Shown: positions 26,753 through 35,162 of the stretch, piece after piece
Layout: the number at the start of each line of letters is the position of its first letter
Position numbering within the stretch: position 1 is the first letter of the stretch
NCBI GenBank assembly: GCA_050309795.1
Contig: JBNRMW010000006.1
Location: 9,534 to 73,533 of the forward strand
Length of the DNA stretch: 64,000 nucleotides
Source of the DNA: JBNRMW01 sp050309795
GTDB taxonomy: Bacteria > Bacillota_I > Bacilli_A > Erysipelotrichales > Erysipelotrichaceae
Direction of reading: 5' to 3'
Program-made: the position numbers and the translations under genes
Notes under the pieces: model-generated
The model's database searches: none
What the model was told of the DNA's origin: nothing
The model's input: the letters and a program-made list of their open reading frames with translations, nothing else

Positions 26753-27604
26753 TTAGTTTTTATTATATTTGTTATGAATATAATAGGTTTGGGCTAATTG
26801 TATAATATTTCCACTCAACCAATAAATAGACATGGCGGTCGGCCAATTAAACGCTAAATACGCGATAAAGGCAACCATGAAATACTGCATCCCTTGACCT
26901 TGTGGTTTGACTTCTTTTTCGTTTGGATACACTTTTCGTGTTTTCTTTGCTAAATACTGCGGTAATTTAACCGCTGCGAATTGCGTAATCAGCATGACGA
27001 CAAAAATCGCTACAAACGCAATGTTTACGTTTGACAATGCTTGAGCTGGGGTTGTTTCGAGTGGGGTCCCAAACAAACTACCACTTAAAACAGATTGAGC
27101 TCGTTGAACCGCTTGCCACATCCCAATCATGATTGGAAATTGGATGAACAATCCACCCATGCTTCCCAACGGATTGATGTCGTTCTTTTGATAAAGGGCT
27201 TGCATTTCTTGAGCTTTTCGCATTTGTGAGTTTTGATCCGTGAGGCCGCGATATTTTTCTTCGATGCGGTTAATATCCGGTTGAATCTGCTGCATCTTTT
27301 GAGTCATTGAAGTTGATTTTTCAGTCAACGGTAAGGTTAATAACCGTGTAAATAAAGTCACCAAAACAACCGCAAGCGTGACATTCATATACTGTGAAAG
27401 AAAGTTCAAGGCCTGCGCTAAAGGCCAAACAATCAACGCGTTAAACCAGCCAAGATCAGAAAAAGACCAAGGGCTCGTTAAATCAATAATTTTATCTGGA
27501 AAGATTTTACCCGTGCTTGGGTCAATAATTTGGGTACAAGACGTTAATAACAGTAATAGTACAAGAACCAGTGCGACTTGTTTCCCTCGTTTCGATTTAA
27601 ACAT
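26753..27604 (-). CDS. yidC: Membrane protein insertase YidC (SpoIIIJ/OxaA)
   Basis: A 283-residue insertase with a lipoprotein signal peptide (LVLLLLLTSCTQ, modified Cys at residue 23) and five expected transmembrane segments. The first membrane-domain helix begins at LAQALNFLSQYM, and the conserved TRLLTLPL and the cytoplasmic hairpin KMQQIQPDINRIEEKYRG (residues ~103-120) follow. It inserts membrane proteins alone or with SecYEG. It directly abuts rnpA. Confidence 0.95.
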   Translation of the reverse strand: MFKSKRGKQVALVLVLLLLLTSCTQIIDPSTGKIFPDKIIDLTSPWSFSDLGWFNALIVWPLAQALNFLSQYMNVTLAVVLVTLFTRLLTLPLTEKSTSMTQKMQQIQPDINRIEEKYRGLTDQNSQMRKAQEMQALYQKNDINPLGSMGGLFIQFPIMIGMWQAVQRAQSVLSGSLFGTPLETTPAQALSNVNIAFVAIFVVMLITQFAAVKLPQYLAKKTRKVYPNEKEVKPQGQGMQYFMVAFIAYLAFNWPTAMSIYWLSGNIIQLAQTYYIHNKYNKN

Positions 27605-27955
27605 TCATATCTCCTTTTTTACAACATCTCTCATTTTAACGGTTTTATACGCCATTTTCAATGATTCAAGGTTTTTTTGAAAATCATTCACGTGATATTT
27701 TCGTCCCACCATGATGATACAATCAAAATCTTCATTAAATTTCCAAATTTCTTGGACCATCATTCTGATTTGCCGTTTAATTTTGTTGCGGGTGACGGCA
27801 TTACCAAGTTTTTTTCCAACACCAATTCCAACACGACTATGCTCTTTTTGTCGTTGCCTTATATATAAGGTAAAGGGCTTTTTTGAAACCGTGTTTCTTA
27901 ATTGGATGATGGATTGAAATTCTTGGTTCTTCAAAACCCGAAATTGTTTTTTCAT
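27605..27955 (-). CDS. rnpA: Ribonuclease P protein component
   Basis: A 116-residue basic protein that binds the RNase P RNA for tRNA 5' processing. The signature is intact: FRVLKNQEFQ at the N terminus, RVGIGVGKKLGNAVTRNKIKRQIR (the RNR-type motif, residues ~41-64) and a DCIIMVGRKY strand near 80. A terminator-like hairpin separates it from rpmH, and it abuts yidC. Confidence 0.95.
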   Translation of the reverse strand: MKKQFRVLKNQEFQSIIQLRNTVSKKPFTLYIRQRQKEHSRVGIGVGKKLGNAVTRNKIKRQIRMMVQEIWKFNEDFDCIIMVGRKYHVNDFQKNLESLKMAYKTVKMRDVVKKEI

Positions 27956-27964
27956 AATTATTCG

Positions 27965-27991
27965 AAAAAAGCTACCCAGATGGTAGCTTTT
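27965..27991 (-). terminator. Attenuator-like hairpin between rpmH and rnpA
   Basis: On the minus strand a 10-bp stem (AAAAGCTACC / GGTAGCTTTT) followed by U residues overlaps the end of rpmH and precedes rnpA by nine bases. It would lower rnpA-yidC expression relative to the highly expressed L34 gene. Confidence 0.8.
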
Positions 27992-28124
27992 ATGCCGATA
28001 ATCTAACTCTTCCTTTGGCGCGACGACGAGCTAGTACCCGACGTCCTCCAACCGTTTTCATTCTGGCTCTGAAACCATGAGTTCTTTGATGTTTTCTTTT
28101 GCTCGGTTGATAAGTTCTTTTCAT
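27990..28124 (-). CDS. rpmH: 50S ribosomal protein L34
   Basis: A 44-residue, very basic protein with the invariant start MKRTYQPSKRKHQRTHGF and the RARMKTVGGRRVLARRR middle. GGGGGTG lies eight bases before the ATG. An in-frame ATG farther upstream would add non-homologous residues and is not used. In most Firmicutes rpmH lies next to dnaA; here dnaA is 16 kb away. Confidence 0.97.
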   Translation of the reverse strand: MKRTYQPSKRKHQRTHGFRARMKTVGGRRVLARRRAKGRVRLSA

Positions 28125-28166
28125 AGAGAACACCCCCGTTTCGTATTTGAGAGCAATTGCTTTATG

Positions 28167-28195
28167 ATTATACCGTATTTGTTTTAATTGCACAA
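28167..28195 (-). promoter_or_regulatory. rpmH promoter
   Basis: TTGTGC (28195-28190) and TATAAT (28172-28167) on the minus strand with a 17-bp spacer, about 43 bases before the rpmH ATG. Confidence 0.75.
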
Positions 28196-28287
28196 CCCAG
28201 ACAATGTGGTAATTTCGGTTGCTTTGTTGAAATTCGTTCAGTTTTTATTTACTCTCATGTTTCTGATAAGTGACTGTTTCCATCCAT

Positions 28288-29124
28288 TTAACCTTCTTTA
28301 TAATGCTTGCGGTAGTCAAAAGGCGATCGTTTAAATTTATTTGAAAAGGCCTGAGAAAAGTAAGAAGGGGTGGAATAGCCTAATAATTGGGAAATTTGGG
28401 TGATCGAATAATCGGTATTAGTCAACATTTTTTGAGCTTCTGAAAGCCGCACATGATTTAAATACTGAATGGGTGAAAATCCACTATCGCGCTTAAAGAC
28501 ATGGGCTAAATAATATTTTGATGTATGGGTTAGTTCTGCTAAATGATCGAGTGTGATTTCTTTATGGAAGTTATTATCAATATATTGTTTGACAAAATGA
28601 TAGTGTTTGTTTATGAATTCTTCCGGCTTAACTTCGAGGGCTATATTGGTCCGCCGCAACATATTAATAATTAAAATATCCAGTAATTTATTACAAATTT
28701 CCTGATAATTTTCTTCTTGATTGGAGGCTTCGCTTAAGATGACTTTGATATAAAAAAGGATTTCATGTTTGTAGTCATGGTAGTTATGAATGCTCACATT
28801 CGAATCGAAATGAGAACCCAAACTATTAAAAGCAACCCCATCAATACCCATGGCGATATATTCAAAGGGTTCATCATTGATTCGAGCTTCGGTATGCGTA
28901 ACATTTGCGTTCACAACGACCATATCGTCTTCCTTTACATTATAGACCTCACTATTTACCAAAAATTTACCATTACCGCGGGTTACATAAAACAATTCAG
29001 CAAAAGGATGATTATGCATCGTAGAATGCCAATCATCACCATAAGAAGCAGCTGTAATATATAAAAGTTTGGCTTGGATTCTTGGCAAGGCGGAAGACGT
29101 AATATCATAGCGAATATTGGGCAT
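28288..29124 (-). CDS. AraC-family transcriptional regulator of the adjacent sugar operon
   Basis: A 278-residue regulator with an N-terminal cupin-type sugar-sensing domain (MHNHPFAELFYVTRG near residue 38, then VKEDDMVVVNANVTH) and a C-terminal double HTH (ITLDHLAELTHTSKYYLAHVFKRDSG ... ITQISQLLGYSTPSYFSQAFSNKFKRSP, quoted here in parts). The ATG at 29124 is preceded by AAGGAG; the longer frame upstream is spurious and runs into the next gene's promoter. It is divergent from a carbohydrate ABC importer and GH112 gene, so it probably activates that operon in response to the imported glycan. Confidence 0.9.
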   Translation of the reverse strand: MPNIRYDITSSALPRIQAKLLYITAASYGDDWHSTMHNHPFAELFYVTRGNGKFLVNSEVYNVKEDDMVVVNANVTHTEARINDEPFEYIAMGIDGVAFNSLGSHFDSNVSIHNYHDYKHEILFYIKVILSEASNQEENYQEICNKLLDILIINMLRRTNIALEVKPEEFINKHYHFVKQYIDNNFHKEITLDHLAELTHTSKYYLAHVFKRDSGFSPIQYLNHVRLSEAQKMLTNTDYSITQISQLLGYSTPSYFSQAFSNKFKRSPFDYRKHYKEG

Positions 29125-29164
29125 AATTGAACTCCTTCTGTTAGAAATTTTTTGATTTACACTT

Positions 29165-29192
29165 ATTATAGCAATATTTCTAATGTTATCAA
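29165..29192 (-). promoter_or_regulatory. Promoter of the AraC-family gene
   Basis: TTGATA (29192-29187), 16-bp spacer, then TATAAT (29170-29165), preceded by TGC as an extended -10. This strong promoter contrasts with the weak one facing the sugar operon. Confidence 0.65.
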
Positions 29193-29206
29193 CAATAATA
29201 TGATAG

Positions 29207-29220
29207 AGTAAGCGATTACA
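29207..29220 (+). promoter_or_regulatory. cre-like operator (CcpA site) in the sugar operon promoter
   Basis: AGTAAGCGATTACA matches the cre consensus TGWAANCGNTNWCA at every defined position except the first. It lies directly upstream of the TATAAT -10 (29227-29232) of the importer operon, where no good -35 is seen. This position suggests catabolite repression by CcpA and activation by the divergent AraC-type regulator. Confidence 0.6.
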
Positions 29221-29226
29221 TACTTT

Positions 29227-29232
29227 TATAAT
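29227..29232 (+). promoter_or_regulatory. -10 element of the sugar importer operon
   Basis: TATAAT lies 30 bases before the ATG of the binding protein. The -35 region is poor, which fits a promoter needing an activator. Confidence 0.6.
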
Positions 29233-29261
29233 GAAGGTATCAAGAGAAGGAGGAACTCTTA

Positions 29262-30647
29262 ATGAAACGTATTTTAAGTCTATTGATGTTGGCGTTTGTG
29301 CTCTTACTAACCGCCTGTACATCACCAGCAACTCCAGAAACTCCAGCTGAAACACCTATTGAAACGCCGGATGAAACTGGAACTGAACCAACACCTGCAG
29401 AACCGGTTACTCTAAAAATTGCCGGACTACTTGGCGGATACAAAGATGCGCATTGGAAAGCCATTGCTGAAAAGTTTGAAGCAGCGAATGAAGGCGTTAC
29501 GGTAGAACTTACCTTAGAGCCGAACATTCATGAAGTATTACGTCCACAACTCCAAGCAGGAAATTATCCAGATATTATTTATCTTGCGGTCGGATCGGTC
29601 GGAGGACTAACCGACACGTTGATTAAAGAACAACAACTACTGGAAATCACCGATTTCTTAGATCTTGAAGTTCCTGGGGAAGCTGGCGTTAAAGTCAAAG
29701 ACAAAATCATCCCTTCGATGATTGATAACGCCACCGTTAAACCTTACGGCGATGGAAAACTTTATTTAGCTCCATTGTTCTATGCTCCTACCGGATTTTT
29801 CTACAACGCAAACTTGGTAGGCGAAGGAAAAACCTACGATTTACCAACAAACTTTGAGGAGTTTTTAGCCCTTGGCGAAACAGCCAAAGCAGATGGTATC
29901 TCCTTATTTACTTATCCAACGGCTGGCTACTTAGACGGTACGTTCTACGGATTGTTAAATGCCGCTCTTAGCAACGAAGACTACGAAAAAGCCCTTGCTT
30001 TTGATCCTGCTACTTGGCAAAAAGACGAAGTCAAAGCAATCTTTGAATTCTTAGGAAACGTCGCTGAATACGTTGAGCCAAATACGGTTGCTAACGCAAA
30101 CAGCGATGGATTCAAAAACAACCAACAACTCGTCTTAGACGACAAAGCCCTCTTCATTCCGAATGGTACATGGTTACCAGGGGAAATGGCCGAAGCACCA
30201 AGAGTAGATGGCTTCCAATGGGGCCTCAGCGCTCTTCCAGCGACGACCGTTGGTGGCGACCAATATTCGTACACGTATTCCGAACAAGCCTACATACCTG
30301 CAGAAGCAGAAAATGCGGAATTAGCTAAGAAATTCTTGGCCTATCTCTACAGTGATGAAGCAGCAGAAATCATTTATAATGAAGCTGGCGCTGTACAACC
30401 AATTGCTGGTGTTGAAGACATCTTTGAAGATGACGACATCAACAAAGTCTACTATTCTGTTTATGAAACAGCCAAAGCCGCAACTGGTGGCTGGGTTGCT
30501 GCACCTGCAGTTGAAGGATTAACCTTTACAGACGTCCTTTACGAAGCTTATAATTCCGTCGTTAACGGTTCAAAAACCGCTGAACAATGGTACAACGAAG
30601 TAGTTGATGCAGTCACACGACTTTCTGAGGCAATTAGTAATCAGTAA
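29262..30647 (+). CDS. Carbohydrate ABC transporter substrate-binding lipoprotein
   Basis: A 461-residue family 1 extracellular solute-binding protein. The signal peptide ends in lipobox LLTAC with the modified Cys at residue 19. A Pro/Thr/Glu-rich linker (~20-50) precedes the binding domain, which starts VTLKIAGLLGGYKDAHWKAI. AAGGAGG fixes the start. It is the first gene of the operon, followed by two permeases and a GH112 phosphorylase. This suggests that it binds a galactosyl-containing disaccharide such as lacto-N-biose, galacto-N-biose or galactosylrhamnose. A hairpin just after it should make it the most abundant product. Confidence 0.9.
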   Translation: MKRILSLLMLAFVLLLTACTSPATPETPAETPIETPDETGTEPTPAEPVTLKIAGLLGGYKDAHWKAIAEKFEAANEGVTVELTLEPNIHEVLRPQLQAGNYPDIIYLAVGSVGGLTDTLIKEQQLLEITDFLDLEVPGEAGVKVKDKIIPSMIDNATVKPYGDGKLYLAPLFYAPTGFFYNANLVGEGKTYDLPTNFEEFLALGETAKADGISLFTYPTAGYLDGTFYGLLNAALSNEDYEKALAFDPATWQKDEVKAIFEFLGNVAEYVEPNTVANANSDGFKNNQQLVLDDKALFIPNGTWLPGEMAEAPRVDGFQWGLSALPATTVGGDQYSYTYSEQAYIPAEAENAELAKKFLAYLYSDEAAEIIYNEAGAVQPIAGVEDIFEDDDINKVYYSVYETAKAATGGWVAAPAVEGLTFTDVLYEAYNSVVNGSKTAEQWYNEVVDAVTRLSEAISNQ

Positions 30648-30655
30648 GTAATCCA

Positions 30656-30684
30656 TAGGTGAAGGCAAGCCCTTCACCTATTTT
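30656..30684 (+). terminator. Partial terminator between binding protein and permease genes
   Basis: A perfect 10-bp stem TAGGTGAAGG / CCTTCACCTA with a 5-base loop, followed by T4. This is a usual feature that raises the binding-protein to permease ratio by partial termination. Confidence 0.8.
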
Positions 30685-30705
30685 CTTTAAAAGAAGGGAG
30701 ATCAA

Positions 30706-31593
30706 ATGAATCGAAAAAAACAGGATCAACGCTTTGTTTTCCTAGCCTTGTTTCCAGCTGTCATTCTTATCTTAATTTTCATGGCTTACCCAACGTTGAA
30801 TGTCTTCTATATTTCTCTGTTCCGTTGGGGTGGTTTCTCCCGCGAAAAGACCTTCATTGGTTTTCAAAACTTTGTGACGTTAATGAGTGACATGCGCTTT
30901 TTAAAATCCTTTCAAAATACCATCTTACTCATTGTTGTCGTCACAATTGTGACGCTGGCCTTCGCTTTAATTTACGCTTCTTTGTTAGTACGGGAAAAGA
31001 TTAAGGGTCAAAATTTTTATCGAATTGTCTTTTATATTCCAAACATTTTATCCGTCACCGTTATATCGGCGATATTTTCAGCCCTATATAATCCGTCTCA
31101 AGGAATTATAACGTCGATTTCTAGGTTGTTTAATGCTGGTGAAAGTGTTCAATTTCTTGGAGATCCTAAAATTGTTATCTACTCGATTGCGATTGCCATG
31201 ATTTGGCAAGCTATTGGTTACTATATGGTCATGTATATGGCCGCCATGTCGAGCATACCAGTTCATTTGTATGAACAAGCAGAATTGGAAGGGGCATCGA
31301 AGTTGTATCAATTCTTTAATATCACGATTCCCTTAATTTGGGACAATATTCGAACGACGCTAACCTTCTTTATTGTTTCGACGATTAATTTAAGTTTTTT
31401 AATTACCAACATCATGACCCAAGGCGGACCAGATGGTGCTTCCCAAACCTTCCTTGGTTATCTCTATAACCAAGCCTATTACAATTCTTCATACGGTTAT
31501 GGAATGGCTATCGGAGCTGTTGTCTTTGTCTTCTCTTTTGCGCTCTCGGCGCTGATCAACCGGCTAACCAAACGGGAACCGGTTCAATACTAG
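30706..31593 (+). CDS. Sugar ABC transporter permease (MalF/UgpA type)
   Basis: A 295-residue membrane protein with six hydrophobic segments. The cytoplasmic EAA loop is YEQAELEGASKLYQFFNITIPLI (cut here: EQAELEGAS near residue 188), which contacts the ATPase. AGGGAG lies nine bases before the ATG. It pairs with the next gene. No ATPase gene is in the operon, so a shared MsmK-type ATPase encoded elsewhere is expected, as in many Firmicutes carbohydrate importers. Confidence 0.93.
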   Translation: MNRKKQDQRFVFLALFPAVILILIFMAYPTLNVFYISLFRWGGFSREKTFIGFQNFVTLMSDMRFLKSFQNTILLIVVVTIVTLAFALIYASLLVREKIKGQNFYRIVFYIPNILSVTVISAIFSALYNPSQGIITSISRLFNAGESVQFLGDPKIVIYSIAIAMIWQAIGYYMVMYMAAMSSIPVHLYEQAELEGASKLYQFFNITIPLIWDNIRTTLTFFIVSTINLSFLITNIMTQGGPDGASQTFLGYLYNQAYYNSSYGYGMAIGAVVFVFSFALSALINRLTKREPVQY

Positions 31594-31602
31594 GGGGTTG
31601 TC

Positions 31603-32466
31603 ATGAAAACAAAAACGCTTTATAAATTATTTATGTATGTGGCTTTGATTACCTTAGCCATTATTATTATCGTTCCTTTAGCTTGGGTTTTTATGGCTTC
31701 AGTAAAGCATTCGAGTGAATTTTATGGAAACCCCTGGGCTTTACCAAAAGGCTTGTATTTTCAAAATTTCATCGATGCGTGGACGGAAGCAAAAATGGGA
31801 GAATATTTCTTTACTTCTGTGCGTGTCACCGCAGTGGCTTTAGTCCTTTTATTAGCGACAGCACTTCCTGCAGCATATGTGCTTTCGCGTTTTGAGTTTA
31901 AGAGTCGTAAACTCTTTAACGGTTTAATGATGGCTGGGCTCTTTGTGAATGTCTCTTATATTGTCGTTCCGATTTTCTTAATGTTATTGGAGTGGGATCG
32001 AGGACTTATTGCCAAAGGTTTACCACAATTTTTTATTGATAACCATTTTGTGGTTTCGCTGATTTATGCGGCCACTGCTATTCCCTTTACGACGTTCTTA
32101 TTGAGTTCTTATTTTAGGACGATACCAAAAGCGTATGAAGAAGCTGCCTATATCGATGGGGCGTCAAACTTTACGACGATGGTCAAAGTCATGATTCCCA
32201 TGGCTAAGCCTGCGATCGTTACGGTTATTTTGTTTAACTTCTTTGCTTTTTGGAATGAATACATTATTGCGTTAACTTTATTACCCACCGCATCGAAAAC
32301 CCTACCTGTGGGATTAACCAATCTCATGCAGGTTCAAAAAGCCGCCACGAATTATGGCCAGCTTTATGCCGGATTAGTCATCGTCATGTTGCCGACACTA
32401 ATTCTTTATGCTTTATTACAAAAACGAATTACAGAAGGAATGACCTTAGGAGGATTAAAAGATTAA
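31603..32466 (+). CDS. Sugar ABC transporter permease (MalG/UgpE type)
   Basis: A 287-residue permease with six hydrophobic segments and the EAA loop YEEAAYIDGASNFTTMVKVMIPM (core EEAAYIDGAS near residue 182). The C terminus ends MTLGGLKD, typical of MalG-type proteins (usually ...GLTAGAVKG). It starts nine bases after the first permease gene and stops directly before the GH112 start codon. Confidence 0.93.
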   Translation: MKTKTLYKLFMYVALITLAIIIIVPLAWVFMASVKHSSEFYGNPWALPKGLYFQNFIDAWTEAKMGEYFFTSVRVTAVALVLLLATALPAAYVLSRFEFKSRKLFNGLMMAGLFVNVSYIVVPIFLMLLEWDRGLIAKGLPQFFIDNHFVVSLIYAATAIPFTTFLLSSYFRTIPKAYEEAAYIDGASNFTTMVKVMIPMAKPAIVTVILFNFFAFWNEYIIALTLLPTASKTLPVGLTNLMQVQKAATNYGQLYAGLVIVMLPTLILYALLQKRITEGMTLGGLKD

Positions 32467-34626
32467 ATGAAAAAAAGAACTGGACGCTTCACCATCCCGA
32501 GTGAACGCAACTTTTTAGAAGAAACCAAGGCCTTAGCCAAAAAATGGGGCGCAGATGCGATTCGTGATTCCGATGGAACCAAGCTTGACGACCAACTCAA
32601 ACAACTCGGACTGAAGGTTTATACCACCTATTTTGTTGCAAGAAATCACAACGATTTCGCCAGAGAACATTTAGAAGAATTACAATCACATTACCTTTTG
32701 AGCAAGCGGGTACTCGCTAGTTCATCCACGGTTGAAATCCCATTAATGGAGGGTTTCTTTGATCAACAAATTGCTGTCAAAAAACAAGCCAATCCCAAAA
32801 AATATTGGGAAGTGATCGATCGCACATCTGGGCAAATAGTCCCCGTAAGTCAATGGACATATGATGAAGAAAAAGAACTCGTAATTGTTCACGACATTAC
32901 TCCTTTTCATGAATACACTTGTTCCTTTCTCGCGGACGCCCTTTGGGATCCTACGCAAATGTATAACCACACGACCAACAATTGGGGAGATGCGGTGGAA
33001 CACGACATTCCCTTTGATGTGCGTTACCCAAACTCTTATGAATACATGGTCAAAACCTTAAAACAATTTGTTAAAGATAACCCCCATACCGATGTGGTTC
33101 GTTTTACGACGTTTTACTATCACTTTACCCTTTTCTTTAATCATTTAGGTAAAGAAAAATTTGTGGATTGGTTTGGCTATTCGGCTTCCGTTTCTCAAAA
33201 AATGTTAGATGATTTCGAACAAGCTCGCGGTTATCGCTTACGGGCCGAAGACATCGTGGACGAAGGCTATTACAACTCCTCCTTTAGAATGCCGACTAAG
33301 GCCTATCGAGACTTTATGGACTTCCAAATGCAGTTTGTTGCTGATAAAGCTGCTGAACTTGTTCAAATTGTTCACGATGCAGGTAAAGAAGCTATTATGT
33401 TTTTAGGTGATAATTGGATTGGTATTGAACCTTATGGACCATACTTTGAGAAAATTGGATTAGATGCTGTTGTCGGTTCGGTCGGTTCAGCCGCCACACT
33501 ACGGATGATTTCAGAAATCCCACATGTAAAATATACCGAAGGTCGCTTCTTACCATATTTCTTTCCGGACACTTTCCATGAAGGTGGAAATCCAGTGGCA
33601 GAAGCCCAAGAAAATTGGCTCTGTGCGCGACGGGCTATTTTACAAAAACCCGTGGACCGCATTGGATATGGTGGTTATCTATCCTTAGCGGCAAAATTCC
33701 CTGATTTTGTTGATTATGTAGAATATATAGCTGAAGAGTTCCGCAGTATCCATGAAGTCGCTTCGGTGGAAAAATCCCATCGTCCCTTGAAGGTTGGTTA
33801 TTTAAACGCTTGGGGAAGTCTACGTTCCTGGCAAACTCATATGGTCGCTCACGCGTTACCGTATAAACAAATTGATTCCTACCTAGGGATTTTAGAAGCA
33901 CTCGCGGGATATTCCGTAGAAACCGTTTTCTTAAGCTTTGATGAAGTGATTGAAAATGGTCTTCCAGAAGATTTGGATGTTCTTATTAATGCTGGAGATC
34001 AATTTACAGCCTTTTCTGGGGGTGAAATTTGGACAAATTCAACTTTGGTTTCCACGATTCGTTCGTTTGTCTATAATGGCGGTGGTTTTATTGGTGTGGG
34101 TCAACCTTCCTTTTATCCATATCAAGGACGTAGTTTCCAATTGGCAGATGTTATGGGTGTTGACCAAGAACTTGGTTTCTCTTTGTCTACAAATAAATAT
34201 TTCCATACCGCCCTCGATTCCCATTTCGTTTCAGAAGGGTTAAGTACTTATGATTTTGGTGAATCCATGAAAAACGTCTATGCACTCAGTGAAAACACAG
34301 AAATTATTGAATATAGTAACCGTGAAATCCACCTAGCAGCTAATTCCTATGGAAAAGGACGCGGCATGTATCTTGCGGGTCTACCATATACCTTTGAAAA
34401 TGGTCATCTATTTTATCGGATGTTGATGTATGCGGCTTCTCGCGAAGACTTGAGTAAGACCTATTATGCCACGCATAGTGCGACGGAAGTCGTTGTTTAC
34501 CCACAAGCAAAGAAAGTTGCTTTAATTAATAATAGCTCCCAAGATGTGGTCACTACTTACTATGATGGCCAACAAAACGCGCACCAGATTGAACTCGTTG
34601 CTGGTGAACTTAAATGGTTGGAGTAA
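32467..34626 (+). CDS. GH112 beta-galactoside phosphorylase (galacto-N-biose/lacto-N-biose or galactosylrhamnose phosphorylase)
   Basis: A 719-residue cytoplasmic enzyme, close to the ~720-750 residues typical of GH112. The N terminus has the family pattern GRFTIPSERNFLEETKALAKKWGADAIRDSDG (TGRFTIP ... WGADAIRDSDGT), followed by GLKVYTTYFVAR. The family cleaves a beta-galactosyl disaccharide with phosphate to give galactose-1-phosphate plus GlcNAc, GalNAc or rhamnose. The exact acceptor cannot be read from the sequence. The ATG follows the permease stop with no gap; AGGAGG lies inside the permease end. The product enters the Leloir pathway past galactokinase. Confidence 0.88.
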   Translation: MKKRTGRFTIPSERNFLEETKALAKKWGADAIRDSDGTKLDDQLKQLGLKVYTTYFVARNHNDFAREHLEELQSHYLLSKRVLASSSTVEIPLMEGFFDQQIAVKKQANPKKYWEVIDRTSGQIVPVSQWTYDEEKELVIVHDITPFHEYTCSFLADALWDPTQMYNHTTNNWGDAVEHDIPFDVRYPNSYEYMVKTLKQFVKDNPHTDVVRFTTFYYHFTLFFNHLGKEKFVDWFGYSASVSQKMLDDFEQARGYRLRAEDIVDEGYYNSSFRMPTKAYRDFMDFQMQFVADKAAELVQIVHDAGKEAIMFLGDNWIGIEPYGPYFEKIGLDAVVGSVGSAATLRMISEIPHVKYTEGRFLPYFFPDTFHEGGNPVAEAQENWLCARRAILQKPVDRIGYGGYLSLAAKFPDFVDYVEYIAEEFRSIHEVASVEKSHRPLKVGYLNAWGSLRSWQTHMVAHALPYKQIDSYLGILEALAGYSVETVFLSFDEVIENGLPEDLDVLINAGDQFTAFSGGEIWTNSTLVSTIRSFVYNGGGFIGVGQPSFYPYQGRSFQLADVMGVDQELGFSLSTNKYFHTALDSHFVSEGLSTYDFGESMKNVYALSENTEIIEYSNREIHLAANSYGKGRGMYLAGLPYTFENGHLFYRMLMYAASREDLSKTYYATHSATEVVVYPQAKKVALINNSSQDVVTTYYDGQQNAHQIELVAGELKWLE

Positions 34627-34631
34627 AATCA

Positions 34632-34796
34632 ATGGACAAGACAATGAAACGCATAGCTTTTTTATCCCTTATCCTTGGCTTTGGTTTTGTCGTCTTTGGG
34701 CAATTAAACTTTTCCTATACAGGTCTTGGTTTGGAATTTGTAGGTCTTGGTTTAATTCTTCTGGCTCTGTATTTATATAATAAGAAATACCAGTAG
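34632..34796 (+). CDS. Small membrane protein at the end of the sugar operon
   Basis: A 54-residue protein with two hydrophobic helices separated by a short Asn/Tyr/Thr loop and ending NKKYQ. I use ATG 34632, nine bases after GGAG; an ATG at 34614 would lie within the GH112 gene. It is probably cotranscribed with GH112, since the terminator follows it. I do not recognise the family. Confidence 0.6.
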   Translation: MDKTMKRIAFLSLILGFGFVVFGQLNFSYTGLGLEFVGLGLILLALYLYNKKYQ

Positions 34797-34817
34797 ACGT
34801 TTTTTAACTTATTTTGT

Positions 34818-34858
34818 AAACTCCCTGAACGTAGTTTTAGCTCCTCGAAGGGAGTTTT
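34818..34858 (+). terminator. Terminator of the sugar operon
   Basis: Stem AAACTCCCT / AGGGAGTTT (9 bp) with a 22-base loop and a T-run on the + strand, 22 bases after the small membrane protein gene. Confidence 0.8.
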
Positions 34859-34880
34859 CTTATGGATAAAAGGTAAATGG

Positions 34881-34910
34881 TCGACAAGCTATTCAATAAT
34901 ACAGTAGAAT
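34881..34910 (+). promoter_or_regulatory. Putative promoter of the permease-mevalonate operon
   Basis: TCGACA and TAGAAT with an 18-bp spacer, 28 bases before the first ATG of the operon. The match is moderate. Confidence 0.5.
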
Positions 34911-34938
34911 AAATAAGCAAACAGTGACAGGAGAGAAC

Positions 34939-35160
34939 ATGAACAAAAAAGACTTCATCGAAATTTGGGGAGATCATGTGGATTTAAAGAGCATGCTGCT
35001 TTCCATGTTTATTTGTGCAACCATAGCCCTTGGTGGTTATTTTATTGCTTTTAATTGGGGATCTACCTGGCAGCTTTTTCTAGGCATCTTTGGTGCGGTT
35101 ATTGGTTTTGTACTGAGCGTTATTTTCATACAACCTAAACGAGAGGTTGAGGTAGAGTAA
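34939..35160 (+). CDS. Small membrane protein preceding a TctA-like permease
   Basis: A 73-residue protein with two hydrophobic helices (~17-36 and ~44-63), a charged N terminus (NKKDFIEIWGDHVDLK) and a basic/acidic tail. AGGAG is at ideal distance from ATG 34939; a GTG at 34924 lies before that site. It is two bases from the permease gene, so it may be its small partner subunit, as TctB is for TctA, though it is shorter and I see no TctB motif. Confidence 0.65.
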   Translation: MNKKDFIEIWGDHVDLKSMLLSMFICATIALGGYFIAFNWGSTWQLFLGIFGAVIGFVLSVIFIQPKREVEVE

Positions 35161-35162
35161 TC

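Noticed and set aside
27685..27702. CACGTGA core inside rnpA resembling parS
   Set aside because: Only the central bases match; both arms of the 16-bp site are wrong.
29240..29527. Minus-strand ORF antisense to the binding-protein gene start
   Set aside because: It mirrors the signal peptide and low-complexity linker and has no ribosome-binding site; a shadow of the real gene.
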